DNA of 64,000 nucleotides from Myceligenerans crystallogenes (GCF_039529775.1 NZ_BAAANL010000002.1:62001-126000); one strand, 5' to 3'; shown: positions 7,793 through 16,530, counted from the first letter of the stretch. Program-made: numbers and translations. The notes: a model not told the origin generated them from the letters alone.

Positions 7793-8368
7793 ATGGCGCA
7801 CGTGATCCTCGGCCTCCTGCTGATCGCCCCGCAGAGCCTGTACGACCTGGTCAAGTCCTTCGAGGCCGGGGTCTCGCTCTTCTACAGCGCGAGCTCGGGC
7901 AGCATCAAGCGCGCCCTGGACGGGCTGCTCCGGGACGGGCGCATCGAGGTCGCCGAGACGTCCTCCGGCGCGCGCGGCCGCAAGGCGTACCGGGTGACCG
8001 ACGACGGCCGGGCGGCCTTCCGGGAGTGGATGACCGGCGACCTCAAGGGGGACGTGGAGACCGCCGCCCTCTCCCGGCTCTTCTTCCTCGGGCTGCTCGA
8101 CCCGGGCGAGCGCACCGGCGTGCTCCGCCGGGTCGTCGGGCGGATCGAGACGGACCTGGCCCAGCTCGAGGCGCTGGGCGCCCGGTTCGGCGTCGACGAC
8201 GTGCCCGAGGAGTACCGCGACGTGGCCGCGTACCAGCGCGCCACCCTCGACTACGGCCTGGCCTCCCACCGCACGGCGCTGAGCCAGTTCCGCGAGATCC
8301 TGGCCCGGGAAAAGGCGGCCGATGATTCTTCCGCCCCGGCGTCGTCGGACCTCACATGGGAAACGTGA
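7793..8368 (+). CDS. PadR-family transcriptional regulator
   Basis: 191 residues. The N-terminal winged helix (AHVILGLLLIAPQSLYDLVKSFEAGVSLFYSASSGSIKRALDGLLRDGRIE) is that of PadR. A C-terminal Vir_C-type helical dimerisation domain follows, with LSRLFFLGLLDPGER and YRDVAAYQRATLDYG. PadR proteins repress detoxification and efflux genes and release DNA on binding hydrophobic ligands. It overlaps the next gene by 13 bases, so it leads a three-gene operon with a DHFR-fold reductase and an alpha/beta hydrolase, and is probably autoregulated from the palindrome at 7737-7771. Confidence 0.88.
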   Translation: MAHVILGLLLIAPQSLYDLVKSFEAGVSLFYSASSGSIKRALDGLLRDGRIEVAETSSGARGRKAYRVTDDGRAAFREWMTGDLKGDVETAALSRLFFLGLLDPGERTGVLRRVVGRIETDLAQLEALGARFGVDDVPEEYRDVAAYQRATLDYGLASHRTALSQFREILAREKAADDSSAPASSDLTWET

Positions 8369-8973
8369 CAGCAGACATGAGCGTGACGCTCGACCTGTAC
8401 GGGACCGGGCTACGGCAAGGACGTGAGGACCCGTTCGGGTTCGACGGCGCGGGGGACCCCGTGGGGGAGCGGCTGCACCCGTGGATGTTCGAGCACGGGG
8501 ACGCTCACAAGGCCGAGGTCGACGCGATCGTGGACGCCGGGGCGTTCGTGATGGGACGCAACATGTTCACGCCGGGCCGCGGTGAGTGGGACCTGGACTG
8601 GAAGGGCTGGTGGGGCCCCGAGCCGCCGTACCACGGGCCCGTGTTCGTCCTGACGCATCACCCGCGCGAGCCGCTGGAGATGGACGGCGGCACGACCTTC
8701 CACTTCGTCACCGACGGGTCCGAGGCCGCGCTCGCCCGGGCCCGCGAGGCCGCCGGGGACCGCAACGTGTCGATCGCGGGCGGCGTGGCGGTGCTCAACC
8801 AGTACCTGGCGCTTGGCGTCGTCGACGAACTGCGCCTCCACGTCGTGCCGTTCACCCTCGGAGCGGGGGAGCGGGTGTTCGACGGCGTCCCGCCGTCGAG
8901 CCTGCGCCTGGTCTCCGCCCGGCACACCCCCGAAGTGACCCACCTGACCTACTCGCAGAGGAGCGCGGCATGA
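8356..8973 (+). CDS. RibD/DHFR-fold reductase
   Basis: 205 residues with the RibD C-terminal/dihydrofolate-reductase-like fold: MSVTLDLYGTG near the start, GAFVMGRNMF, VFVLTHHPREPLEMDGGTTFHFVTDG and the nucleotide-binding SIAGGVAVLNQYLALGVVDELRLHVVPFTLGAG block. It would reduce a small heterocycle or carbonyl with NADPH; the substrate is unknown and it is not a housekeeping folA. Start overlaps PadR by 13 bases and stop overlaps the hydrolase start (ATGA), implying translational coupling. Confidence 0.82.
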   Translation: MGNVTADMSVTLDLYGTGLRQGREDPFGFDGAGDPVGERLHPWMFEHGDAHKAEVDAIVDAGAFVMGRNMFTPGRGEWDLDWKGWWGPEPPYHGPVFVLTHHPREPLEMDGGTTFHFVTDGSEAALARAREAAGDRNVSIAGGVAVLNQYLALGVVDELRLHVVPFTLGAGERVFDGVPPSSLRLVSARHTPEVTHLTYSQRSAA

Positions 8974-9860
8974 CCACCAAGCAGACAGCCACCCTCGAGG
9001 CGCCCGGCGCCACCCTCGTGTACGACGTCCGCCCCGGCGACGGCACCGGCGACCCGACGCCGCTCGTGCTCGTCGGCTCGCCGCAGGGCGCCGAGGGATT
9101 CACCTCGCTCGCGGCCCGGCTCCCCGGGCGCACCCTGGTCACCTACGACCCGCGCAGCGAGCGCAGCACCGTGCACCCCGGCACCGCGCCGGCCACGCCC
9201 GCCACCCACGTGGCGGACATCCGGCGGGTCGTCGCGGCGTCGGCCGGGATCACCGGCCACACCGGCCCCGTCGACGTGTTCGCGACCAGCGGCGGCGCCC
9301 TCAACGCGCTGGCCTGGATCAGCGAGCACCCCGGCGAGGTCCGCACGCTCGTGGCGCACGAGCCGCCCGTCGCGCACTACCTCCCGGACCGGGACCTCAT
9401 GATCGCCGCGATGGCCGACGTCGCCGACACCTACCAGGCCAAGGGCCTCGGCGCGGGCATGGCCAAGTTCATCGCGCTGGTGATGCACCAGGGCGAGCTC
9501 CCGGCCGACTACCTCGACCGCCCCGCCCCCGACCCGGCGCAGTTCGGCCTCCCGGCGCAGGACGACGGCTCGCGCGACGACCCCCTGCTCGGCGTCGGCA
9601 TGCGCGCCACACCGCGCTTCGTGCCCGACGACGACGCCCTCCGCGCGGCCGCCGCCTCCGGCCGGGTGATCCTGGCCCAGGGCGAGGAGTCCGCCCAGGA
9701 GATGCCCGGCCGCTCCGCCGCGGCCGCCGCCGCGCGCCTCGGCCTGCCGCTCGCCGTCTTCCCCGGCAGCCACAACGGGTTCATGGGCGGCGAGTACGGC
9801 CAGCCCGCGGGCAAGCCCGAGGAGTTCGCCGCGAAGCTCCGCGAGGTCCTGGCCGGCTGA
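8970..9860 (+). CDS. Alpha/beta hydrolase
   Basis: 296 residues from the ATG at 8970, which overlaps the previous stop. Alpha/beta hydrolase fold: LVLVGSPQGAEGF near residue 32, nucleophile elbow FATSGGALNALAW (Ser in place of the usual GxSxG centre, with Ala at the first position), and a late FPGSHNGFM that supplies the catalytic His. Third gene of the PadR operon. Substrate unknown; partnership with a reductase under PadR control suggests a xenobiotic or phenolic compound, which is inference. Confidence 0.82.
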   Translation: MTTKQTATLEAPGATLVYDVRPGDGTGDPTPLVLVGSPQGAEGFTSLAARLPGRTLVTYDPRSERSTVHPGTAPATPATHVADIRRVVAASAGITGHTGPVDVFATSGGALNALAWISEHPGEVRTLVAHEPPVAHYLPDRDLMIAAMADVADTYQAKGLGAGMAKFIALVMHQGELPADYLDRPAPDPAQFGLPAQDDGSRDDPLLGVGMRATPRFVPDDDALRAAAASGRVILAQGEESAQEMPGRSAAAAAARLGLPLAVFPGSHNGFMGGEYGQPAGKPEEFAAKLREVLAG

Positions 9861-9871
9861 CCCGCCTGCGA

Positions 9872-9925
9872 CCGGCCACGATCCGCCGCGGATCCGGACC
9901 CCCGGACGCGGCGGATCACGGCCGG
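9872..9925. terminator. Bidirectional terminator
   Basis: Arms at 9872-9889 and 9908-9925 pair over 18 bases with two internal mismatches around an 18-base loop, between convergent genes. The downstream arm contains GCGGATCACGGCCGG, the same core as the hairpins near 6150 and 16630. Confidence 0.65.
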
Positions 9926-9938
9926 CCGCCGGCCGGGG

Positions 9939-10217
9939 TCAGGGGAACTCGTGCGTCACCCGCAGGGGCTGGGTCAGGTAGCGGTCCTCGTCGGCCCGGA
10001 CCACCGGTTCCGTCCGCCAGCCCGGACCCGCGTACGCCGCCAGGGCCGCCTCGTCGCGCCAGCGGCTCACGTAGGTCAGCGTGCCGGGCCCGACGACGAT
10101 CTCGTCGCCGAGGAACCCGTCCAGCTCCCGGAACTCCGCCGTCCCCGCCGCGATGAACTCCCGGAACTCCGTCATCATCCCGTCCCGCACCCGGGCGGTC
10201 GAACGCCTGATGATCAT
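9939..10217 (-). CDS. Antibiotic biosynthesis monooxygenase (ABM) domain protein
   Basis: 92 residues beginning MIIRRSTARVRDGMMTEFREF and containing LDGFLGDEIVVGPGTLTYVSRWRDEAALAAYAGPGW, a single ferredoxin-like ABM domain. Such small proteins act as cofactor-free monooxygenases, haem-degrading enzymes or simply dimeric binding proteins. The ATG overlaps the stop of the TetR gene upstream (ATGA), so the two are co-transcribed and translationally coupled; it may be an accessory of the TetR/ABC exporter response. Confidence 0.8.
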   Translation of the reverse strand: MIIRRSTARVRDGMMTEFREFIAAGTAEFRELDGFLGDEIVVGPGTLTYVSRWRDEAALAAYAGPGWRTEPVVRADEDRYLTQPLRVTHEFP

Positions 10218-10975
10218 CCCCGTGGCCTGCCTTCCGTGTACGTCACGATCCCGTCGATGATGCGGGCCAGGCCGAACTCCAGCTCCGCCGCCGGATCCGC
10301 CGACGCCTGGTAGGCCTGCCCCGCGGCCTGCCCCACCCGGTCCGCGAGCGGGTACCGGCGCCCCGCCGTCAGCCGCCCGAGCTCCGGTGCGTTCGCCTCC
10401 CACCACTCGGCCTCCGACATCCCCGACGCGCGCTCCGCCGCCCGCATCCGCACCTGCGACCGCGCGATGTTGCCCGCGAAGCCGGCGAGCACCGCCACCG
10501 CCTGATCCATCTCCAGGTCGGTCAGCCCGATGCCCTCGACGGCCGACAGCTGCCACTCGTACAGGTCGGACGCCCCCGGCCCGATCCCGTTCTGCAGCAC
10601 CATCGCGTCCAGCAGCCACGGGTGCTCGCTGCATGTCTCGTAGTGGGTGCGGGCGACGAGCGCGAGGCGCTCGCGGACGTCGTCGGGCATCGGCGGGAGG
10701 GTCCGGCGGCCGAGCGCCTGGTCGGCCATCAGCGCGAGGAGCTCGTCGCGGCCGGGCACGTAGGTGTAGACGCTCATCGCGCCGATCCCGAGCTCGCCCG
10801 CCAGGCCGCGCATGGTGAGCGCGTCGAGGCTGTCGCGGTCCGCGACCTTGATCGCGGCGTCGACGACGTCGTCCACGGACAGGCTCTGCCTGCGGCCGCG
10901 GCGCGGGCCGGTCCTGTCGTCGTCGAGGCCGTGCCGCCACAACAGGCGCAGGACGGGGTCGGGCTGGTGTGCCAT
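10214..10975 (-). CDS. TetR-family regulator (TetR_C_1 type)
   Basis: 253 residues from ATG 10975 (a GTG at 10984 is also possible). The HTH lies around residues 33-77 (LSVDDVVDAAIKVADRDSLDALTMRGLAGELGIGAMSVYTYVPGRDELL), and the C-terminal domain resembles the tetracycline-repressor type (VLAGFAGNIARSQ, FGLARIIDGIVTY). It is divergent from a DrrAB-like exporter; two related GTAC-rich operators lie between them at 10995-11009 and 11039-11053. It probably represses the exporter until its substrate binds. Confidence 0.87.
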   Translation of the reverse strand: MAHQPDPVLRLLWRHGLDDDRTGPRRGRRQSLSVDDVVDAAIKVADRDSLDALTMRGLAGELGIGAMSVYTYVPGRDELLALMADQALGRRTLPPMPDDVRERLALVARTHYETCSEHPWLLDAMVLQNGIGPGASDLYEWQLSAVEGIGLTDLEMDQAVAVLAGFAGNIARSQVRMRAAERASGMSEAEWWEANAPELGRLTAGRRYPLADRVGQAAGQAYQASADPAAELEFGLARIIDGIVTYTEGRPRG

Positions 10976-10994
10976 GGCGACCACGATAACTTCA

Positions 10995-11053
10995 TCGTAC
11001 GGCGTACGGAATAGATGGTACGGTGGGCGTGTTCAAAGCCGTACTGCGTACGA
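10995..11053. promoter_or_regulatory. Two inverted operator copies between tetR and ABC genes
   Basis: TCGTACGGCGTACGG (10995-11009) and CCGTACTGCGTACGA (11039-11053) are inverted copies of one another with two mismatches, and each is itself a near-palindrome around CGTAC. They flank the divergent promoters: one sits beside the tetR start, the other 16 bases before the ABC start codon. This fits binding of the neighbouring TetR protein. Confidence 0.6.
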
Positions 11054-11069
11054 TAAAGAGGAGTCGGAC

Positions 11070-12095
11070 ATGCCCGCACGCGCGACGGCGCCCCCGTCGG
11101 CACCACCCCTGGTCGCCCGGGGCCTGCGCAAGAGATACGGCGACACGGTCGCCCTGGACGGCTTCGACCTGGAGGTGGCGGCCGGGTCCGTCCATGCCCT
11201 GCTCGGCCCGAACGGGGCCGGCAAGACCACGGCCGTGGCGACGTTCGCGACGCTCACCCGGTGCGACGCGGGCGAGGCGCGCGTCGCGGGCCACGACGTG
11301 CGGACGGACCCCCGGGCCGTGCGGGCGGCGATCGGCCTGGTCGGGCAGCGCACCGCGCTCGACGAGGTGCTGTTCGGGGCCGAGAACCTCGTGATGTTCG
11401 GGCGCCTGCACGGGCTGACCAGGGCGGCGGCCCGGGAGCGCGCCGACGAGCTGCTCGCCGCGTTCCGGCTGACCGACGCGGCCGGCCGGAAGGTCTCGGC
11501 GTTCTCCGGCGGCATGCGCCGCCGCCTCGACATCGCCGCGGGCCTGATCCGCCGGCCCGCGCTGCTGTTCCTCGACGAGCCGACGACGGGGCTGGACCCC
11601 CGCGCCCGGAACGAGGTCTGGGGCATGGTGCGGCAGGTCGTGGCCGAGGGCACCACGGTGCTGCTGACCACCCAGTACCTCGACGAGGCGGACCAGCTCG
11701 CGGACCGGGTCACGGTGATGGACCACGGCGGCGTCGTGGCCGAGGGCACGCCCTCCGAGCTGAAGCGCCGCCTGGGCGGCGACCGGGTGATCGTCACCGT
11801 GCCGCCGGGCGTCGACCTGGACCGGCTCGCGGCGCGCCTCGGCGGCGCCGCGGACCCGGGGCTGCGGCAGGTCGTCGTCGAGGCGGGTCCGGACGGCGGC
11901 GCGGCCGCGATCACCGCCGTCGTGCACGCGCTGGACGCGTTCGACGGCACCGGCGTCGTCGTCGACGACCTCGTCCTGCGCCGGCCGACGCTGGACGAGG
12001 TGTTCCTGCACCTCACCGGGGCGCAGCCGGAGGCCGCGGACCCCGCGCCGGCCGGCCCGGCGCCGGCCGCACCGACCACGGGAGGACTCCGATGA
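11070..12095 (+). CDS. DrrA-type ABC transporter ATPase
   Basis: 341 residues. All ABC ATPase motifs are visible: Walker A GPNGAGKTT, Q-loop GLVGQRTALDEVL, signature SAFSGGMRRRLDIA, Walker B LLFLDEPTTGLDP and the switch His region LLTTQYLDEADQLADRV. The C-terminal 100 residues form the DrrA-like extension ending in the VVVDDLVLRRPTLDEVFLHLTG block. ATG 11070 has an AGAGGAG Shine-Dalgarno. It pairs with the permease that overlaps its end, making an exporter for drugs, lipids or a secondary metabolite, regulated by the divergent TetR. Confidence 0.92.
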   Translation: MPARATAPPSAPPLVARGLRKRYGDTVALDGFDLEVAAGSVHALLGPNGAGKTTAVATFATLTRCDAGEARVAGHDVRTDPRAVRAAIGLVGQRTALDEVLFGAENLVMFGRLHGLTRAAARERADELLAAFRLTDAAGRKVSAFSGGMRRRLDIAAGLIRRPALLFLDEPTTGLDPRARNEVWGMVRQVVAEGTTVLLTTQYLDEADQLADRVTVMDHGGVVAEGTPSELKRRLGGDRVIVTVPPGVDLDRLAARLGGAADPGLRQVVVEAGPDGGAAAITAVVHALDAFDGTGVVVDDLVLRRPTLDEVFLHLTGAQPEAADPAPAGPAPAAPTTGGLR

Positions 12096-12883
12096 CGGCG
12101 ATCGCCGCGACCCTGCGCGAGGGCTGGATCATCACCCTGCGCGACCTCAGGCACTGGCAGCGCGAACCGTGGGGCCCGATCTTCGGGATCCTGTTCTCGG
12201 TCATGCTCGTGCTGATGTTCGGCTACCTGCTCGGCGGGTCGATCGCGCTCCCCGGCGGCGGGGACTACCTGCCGTACCTGCTGCCCGGCGTGTTCGCGCT
12301 GTCGATGATGTTCGGCATCGAGGCGACGATGACCGCCGTCGCGAACGACTCCAGGAAGGGTGTCACCGACAGGTTCCGGTCCCTGCCGATCAGCGCCGCG
12401 GCCGTGCCGCTCGGGCGGGCCGGCGCGGACCTGCTGAACTCCGCCGTGGAACTGGCGGTGCTGCTGGCCGGCGGCCTGCTCATCGGCTGGCGGGCGACGG
12501 GCGGGATCGCCGGGGCGCTGCTCGCCGTCGGGCTGCTGCTGTGGTTCCGGTTCGCGATGCTGGTGGTGGGGGTGTTCCTCGGGCTCGCGTTCCGCGGCGA
12601 GGGCGGCGTGACCGCCGTCCAGGTGCTGGTGTGGCCCGTCGGGTTCCTGTCGAACGCGTTCGTCGCGCCGGAGTCCATGCCGGCCTGGCTCGGGTTCGTC
12701 GCGCAGTGGAACCCGCTGTCCGCCACGGCGGCCGCGTGCCGCGAGCTCTTCGGGAACCCGTCGGGGATCTCGGGCGGGGTGCTCGCCGACCACGCCGTGC
12801 TCCTGGCGGTCCTGTGGCCCGCGGTGCTGGTCGCGGTGTTCCTGCCGCTGGCCGTGCGGTCCTACCGGGCGCTGTCGCGGTGA
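12092..12883 (+). CDS. DrrB-type ABC-2 transporter permease
   Basis: 263 residues with about six membrane spans, starting MTAIAATLREGWIITLRDLRHWQREP. The ABC-2 signature region (LPYLLPGVFALSMMFGIEATMTAVANDSRKGVTDRFRSLPI) and the C-terminal NPLSATAAACRELFGNP segment are typical of DrrB/daunorubicin-type exporters. The start overlaps the ATPase stop (ATGA), so both subunits are coupled. Two permeases and two ATPases would form the export complex in the plasma membrane. Substrate unknown. Confidence 0.9.
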   Translation: MTAIAATLREGWIITLRDLRHWQREPWGPIFGILFSVMLVLMFGYLLGGSIALPGGGDYLPYLLPGVFALSMMFGIEATMTAVANDSRKGVTDRFRSLPISAAAVPLGRAGADLLNSAVELAVLLAGGLLIGWRATGGIAGALLAVGLLLWFRFAMLVVGVFLGLAFRGEGGVTAVQVLVWPVGFLSNAFVAPESMPAWLGFVAQWNPLSATAAACRELFGNPSGISGGVLADHAVLLAVLWPAVLVAVFLPLAVRSYRALSR

Positions 12884-12914
12884 GGCGGCGGGTGCGGGAC
12901 CGGCCGACGGGCTC

Positions 12915-12968
12915 TTGACGCCGCATTTCGGGCCTCGCTAGTCTCTCGACCGTTGGATAACGCTTTCC
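12915..12968 (+). promoter_or_regulatory. Promoter with LacI-type operator
   Basis: TTGACG (12915-12920) and TAGTCT (12939-12944), with an 18-base spacer, form a plausible vegetative promoter. Just after the expected start point lies GGATAACGCTTTCC (12955-12968), an imperfect palindrome with a central CG, the hallmark of LacI-family operators. It precedes the secreted beta-helix protein, so that gene is probably under sugar-responsive repression, possibly but not demonstrably by the LacI protein encoded at 3968. Confidence 0.55.
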
Positions 12969-13054
12969 GTCCGGCGCGGGCTCTCTCGCGCCGGGCGGCG
13001 ACGCGCGCCCTGTGCACTGTCGCCCAGCCGGCCCCACGTCCTCCGGAGACCCTG

Positions 13055-14629
13055 ATGAAGATCCGATCCGCCCTGCTCTGCGCCGCTCTCGCCGCCGGCA
13101 TGGTGGCGCTCGTACCACCCGGCGCCACCGCCGCGACCGTCCGCCACGAGGCCGAGACCGCCCCGGCCACCTGCGCGGGCACCATCGACGCGAACCACGC
13201 CGGCTACACCGGCACCGGCTTCTGCAACGCCGCGAACGCCGTCGGCTCCGCCGCCCGGTTCTCCGTCTCCGCGCCCGCCGCGGGGACCGCGACGATCACG
13301 GTCCGGTACGCGAACGGCGGCACCGCGGGCCGTCCCGCGGACCTGCTCGTCAACGGCGCCCGCGTCACGTCGCTCGCGTTCGCGGGCACCGGCACGTGGA
13401 CCGGATGGACGCCGGCCACGGCGACCGTCCCCGTGGTCGCGGGCGCGAACGTGATCCGCCTCAGCCCGACGACGTCGGCCGGGCTCCCGAACGTCGACCA
13501 CCTCGAGGTGACCACCACCGAGGCGGCGTCGTCGGCCCTCTACGTCGCCACGACCGGCGACGACGCGGCCGCCGGCACCCTCGCGGCCCCGCTGCGCACG
13601 ATCCAGGCCGCCGTCGACCGGGCCACGCCGGGCACGACGATCCACGTGCGCGGCGGCACGTACGCGCCCGCCGGCAACATCCAGCTCGTCAAGGACGGCA
13701 CCGCCGGCCGGCCGTACACCCTGACCGCCTACGCGGGCGAGCGCGTCGTGATCGACGGCGAGAACATGCCGTACACGCCGGGCGCCGTCGGCAGCAGCAT
13801 CCCGCGTGCCGCGCGCGGCGCGGTGCACGTCGAGGGCGACCACTGGCGCGTGGCCGGGCTGGAGATCGTCCACGGGCCGTACGGCGTCTTCGGCGTGGAC
13901 ACGAACCACGGCGTCTACGACCGGCTCGTCACCCGCGACAACTACGAGAGCGGCCTGCACCTGCAGGGCGCGTCGAGCGGCAACCAGATCCTGGACCTGG
14001 ACTCCTCGGGCAACCGGGACCCGCGCAAGAACGGCGAGAGCGCGGACGGCGTCGCGATCAAGGAGGGGTCCGGCGCGGGCAACGTGATCCGCGGCGCGCG
14101 GCTCTGGAACAACTCCGACGACGGCCTCGACCTCTGGGAGTTCACCTCGCCCGTGCTGACCGAGTCGAGCCTGGCGTGGGGCAACGGCTACAACCGCTGG
14201 GACATCCCCGGCTACACCGGCGACGGCAACGGGTTCAAGCTGGGCGGCGGCGACCCCGACCCCGCGGCGGACCACGTCACGCGCAACTCCATGGCCTGGG
14301 ACAACTCGGCGCACGGTTTCACCGACAACGGGAACCCGGGCTCGCTGCTCGTGGAGCGCGGCACGGCGTGGCGCAACGGCCGCACGGGTTTCGACCTCGC
14401 CGATTCCACCAGCACGCTGACCCGGAACCTCGCCGTGGCGAACGAGACCCCCGTCGCGCTCGGCGCGGGTTCGGGTGGCAGCGGCAACTCGTGGGACCTC
14501 GGCGGGACGTGGGACCTAGTCTCGACCGACCGGTCCGCGATCACCGGCGCACGGACCTCCGGCGGCGCCATCCCGTCGTCGGCGTTCCTGCGACCGGCCG
14601 ACGGCGCGGACGTGGGCGCGCGATTCTGA
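13055..14629 (+). CDS. Secreted CBM35-like / PL9-type beta-helix polysaccharide lyase
   Basis: 524 residues. Signal peptide about 1-27 (MKIRSALLCAALAAGM, cut near ATAA). Residues 30-155 resemble a CBM35 sugar-binding module (HEAE, YTGTGFCN, VRYANG, VDHLEVT). From about 163 a right-handed parallel beta-helix follows, opening with YVATTGDDAAAGTLAAPLRT as in PL9 lyases. Lys336 in ADGVAIK aligns with the catalytic base position of PL9 pectate lyases, followed by NNSDDGLDLWE and NGFKLGGG. It probably cleaves pectin or polygalacturonate outside the cell. Start chosen for the GGAGA ribosome site and signal peptide. A LacI-type operator lies upstream. Confidence 0.78.
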   Translation: MKIRSALLCAALAAGMVALVPPGATAATVRHEAETAPATCAGTIDANHAGYTGTGFCNAANAVGSAARFSVSAPAAGTATITVRYANGGTAGRPADLLVNGARVTSLAFAGTGTWTGWTPATATVPVVAGANVIRLSPTTSAGLPNVDHLEVTTTEAASSALYVATTGDDAAAGTLAAPLRTIQAAVDRATPGTTIHVRGGTYAPAGNIQLVKDGTAGRPYTLTAYAGERVVIDGENMPYTPGAVGSSIPRAARGAVHVEGDHWRVAGLEIVHGPYGVFGVDTNHGVYDRLVTRDNYESGLHLQGASSGNQILDLDSSGNRDPRKNGESADGVAIKEGSGAGNVIRGARLWNNSDDGLDLWEFTSPVLTESSLAWGNGYNRWDIPGYTGDGNGFKLGGGDPDPAADHVTRNSMAWDNSAHGFTDNGNPGSLLVERGTAWRNGRTGFDLADSTSTLTRNLAVANETPVALGAGSGGSGNSWDLGGTWDLVSTDRSAITGARTSGGAIPSSAFLRPADGADVGARF

Positions 14630-14691
14630 TCCGGCGGCTTGCGCGGTCGGTTGACGTAGCCGGCTGACGCAGCCCGTTGGGTCAGCGGGCG

Positions 14692-14720
14692 GTTCCGGCG
14701 GCCGGTGCGGTCGCCGGAAC
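14692..14720. terminator. Terminator hairpin
   Basis: GTTCCGGCG (14692-14700) pairs with CGCCGGAAC (14712-14720) around an 11-base loop, about 60 bases after the beta-helix gene stop. It is followed by about 125 bases of leader before the first PAS-ANTAR gene. Confidence 0.5.
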
Positions 14721-14846
14721 TCCCGGTGCGTCGTCGTCGCGGACGCGGAGGGCACGCCGGGCTCGGATACGCTCGTCGCAAGGTGGGTGCCGTAATCTTC
14801 GGGCCAGCGATCGGACCATCGGAGCTTTTCACCCCAGGAGGCAATC

Positions 14847-15614
14847 GTGACCTCAGCGCAGACCACGGGCGGTCCTGCCGTCGACGGGGAGGCCGGGGAG
14901 GCCGCGGAGGCGCGGGCCCGTGCCGGTGAGGTCCAGGACCTGCTCGAGGGCGAGGTGGAGGCGGTGCTCGACGGCGGGACGAGGCCGCCGGTCGGCCGGT
15001 ACCGCCTCGATCTCGCCACGGGTCAATGGGCCTGGTCGGACGAGGTCTACCTGATGCACGGGTTCGCACCCGGCGAGATCGTGCCGACGACGCCGCTCAT
15101 GCTCTCCCACAAGCATCCTGAGGACCGGGCGCGGTTCGACGGCGTGCTCCGGCGGGCCGCGGAGACCGGCCAGACGTTCAGCTCGGTGCACCGCATCCGC
15201 GACGCCCGGGGGCGGACGCGCACCCTCGCCGTCACGGGTCAGGGGCGGCGCGACCCGGACACCGGCCAGGTGACGGAGCTGGTGGGCTACTTCATCGACG
15301 TGACCGACTCGCACCGCAAGGCCGCCGAACGGGACGCGACGGCGTCGATCCAGGCGTCGGCGGAACGGCGGGCGGTGATCGAGCAGGCCAAGGGCGTGCT
15401 GATGGTCGTCCACGGCGTCGAGGAGCTGGAGGCCTTCGCGCTGCTGCGGGAGGCGTCGAACCGCTCGAACATCGCCGTGCGGGATCTCGCCGGGGTGCTG
15501 GTGAGCCTGGTCTCGCAGCCCGGGAACACGGTGTTCCCGACTCCCGAGGCGATCGACGCGTTCCTCGAGGACCCGAGCCGGGCGGAGCGTCAGGAGCTGC
15601 GGGGCGAGGTCTGA
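14847..15614 (+). CDS. PAS-ANTAR RNA-binding regulator
   Basis: 255 residues, GTG start with a strong AGGAGG Shine-Dalgarno. A PAS fold-3 domain (about 48-160) starts GRYRLDLATGQWAWSDEVYLMHGF and includes HKHPEDRARF and VGYFIDVTD. A C-terminal ANTAR domain (about 170-230) starts RRAVIEQAKGVLMVVHGVEE. ANTAR domains bind paired hairpins in leader RNA and prevent termination; the PAS domain would sense a ligand or redox state. There is no kinase nearby, so it is a one-component system. A paralogue of the same length follows immediately. Confidence 0.88.
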   Translation: MTSAQTTGGPAVDGEAGEAAEARARAGEVQDLLEGEVEAVLDGGTRPPVGRYRLDLATGQWAWSDEVYLMHGFAPGEIVPTTPLMLSHKHPEDRARFDGVLRRAAETGQTFSSVHRIRDARGRTRTLAVTGQGRRDPDTGQVTELVGYFIDVTDSHRKAAERDATASIQASAERRAVIEQAKGVLMVVHGVEELEAFALLREASNRSNIAVRDLAGVLVSLVSQPGNTVFPTPEAIDAFLEDPSRAERQELRGEV

Positions 15615-15762
15615 CCGATTCGCGGTAGCGGGCCCGGCAGGGGGCGCCCCGCGAGCAGTTTGATGGCCCGGTAGGGTGTCCATTTTTCACCCGGTGCCCT
15701 ATACTGGGACGCCACGGAGTCAGGAAGCGGCTCCAGGTCCACGACGGATCTGGGAGGTTCGC

Positions 15763-16530
15763 ATGTCCATCTCTGTCCGGCAGTCGCCCGAGGCACCCGT
15801 GAACGGTGACCCGCACGGCACGCACCCGCCGCTGTCCCTGGCCGACCTGACCGACGCGCTCGGCGTCGGCACCAGCCTGCTCGTCGGCCGCTACCGCGTC
15901 GAGCTCTCCTCCGGCCACTGGTGGTGGTCCGACGAGCTCTACGCCATGCACGGCTGGGACCGGCGCGAGGTGGAGCCGGGCCTGCAGGTGCTCCGCTCGC
16001 GCAAGCATCCCGACGACCGCGTGCGCACCGTCCGCGCCGTCGGCGAGGCGCTGCGCGCCGGGCGTTCCTTCGCCTGCGGGCACCGCATCGTGCGCAAGGA
16101 CGGCACCACCCGGTCGCTCATCGTGGTCGGTCAGGGGCGGCGGGGCGTCCCGGCGGGCGGCCCGGAGGTGGTCGGGTACGTCGTCGACATCACGCCGGTC
16201 CAGAAGCAGGCCCTCGAGCGCCGTGCCGCCTGGGTGGTGTCGCAGGCGTTTGTCTCGCGGGCGGTCGTCGAGCAGGCGAAGGGGGTGGTCGCGGTGGTCC
16301 GCGGGATCGACGACGACGCCGCCGAGCAGGTGCTGCACGACGCCGCCCGCTCGGTGGGCGTGCCGCTGCACGTGGCCGCGGAGCAGGTGAACCACGCGCT
16401 CCGGACCGGCGAGAAGCCGGGCGCGACGCCGGCGGCGCTGAACCGGGCGCTCGGCACGATCCACCCCGTGGAGCGGCCGCGCGGGCGCGACCCGCTGCTG
16501 ACCAGGCGGCCGCGGCGCGGGCGGGGCTGA
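15763..16530 (+). CDS. PAS-ANTAR RNA-binding regulator, paralogue
   Basis: 255 residues, the same length and domain order as the preceding gene: PAS domain (GRYRVELSSGHWWWSDELYAMHGWDRREVEPG, SRKHPDDR, VGYVVDIT) then ANTAR (SRAVVEQAKGVVAVVRGIDDDAAEQVLHDAARSVGV). ATG 15763 follows GGGAGG. The pair probably arose by tandem duplication and then diverged, especially in the C-terminal tails (this one ends in a strongly basic RRPRRGRG). It may have a different signal or RNA target. The 148 bases before it have no obvious terminator. Confidence 0.87.
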   Translation: MSISVRQSPEAPVNGDPHGTHPPLSLADLTDALGVGTSLLVGRYRVELSSGHWWWSDELYAMHGWDRREVEPGLQVLRSRKHPDDRVRTVRAVGEALRAGRSFACGHRIVRKDGTTRSLIVVGQGRRGVPAGGPEVVGYVVDITPVQKQALERRAAWVVSQAFVSRAVVEQAKGVVAVVRGIDDDAAEQVLHDAARSVGVPLHVAAEQVNHALRTGEKPGATPAALNRALGTIHPVERPRGRDPLLTRRPRRGRG

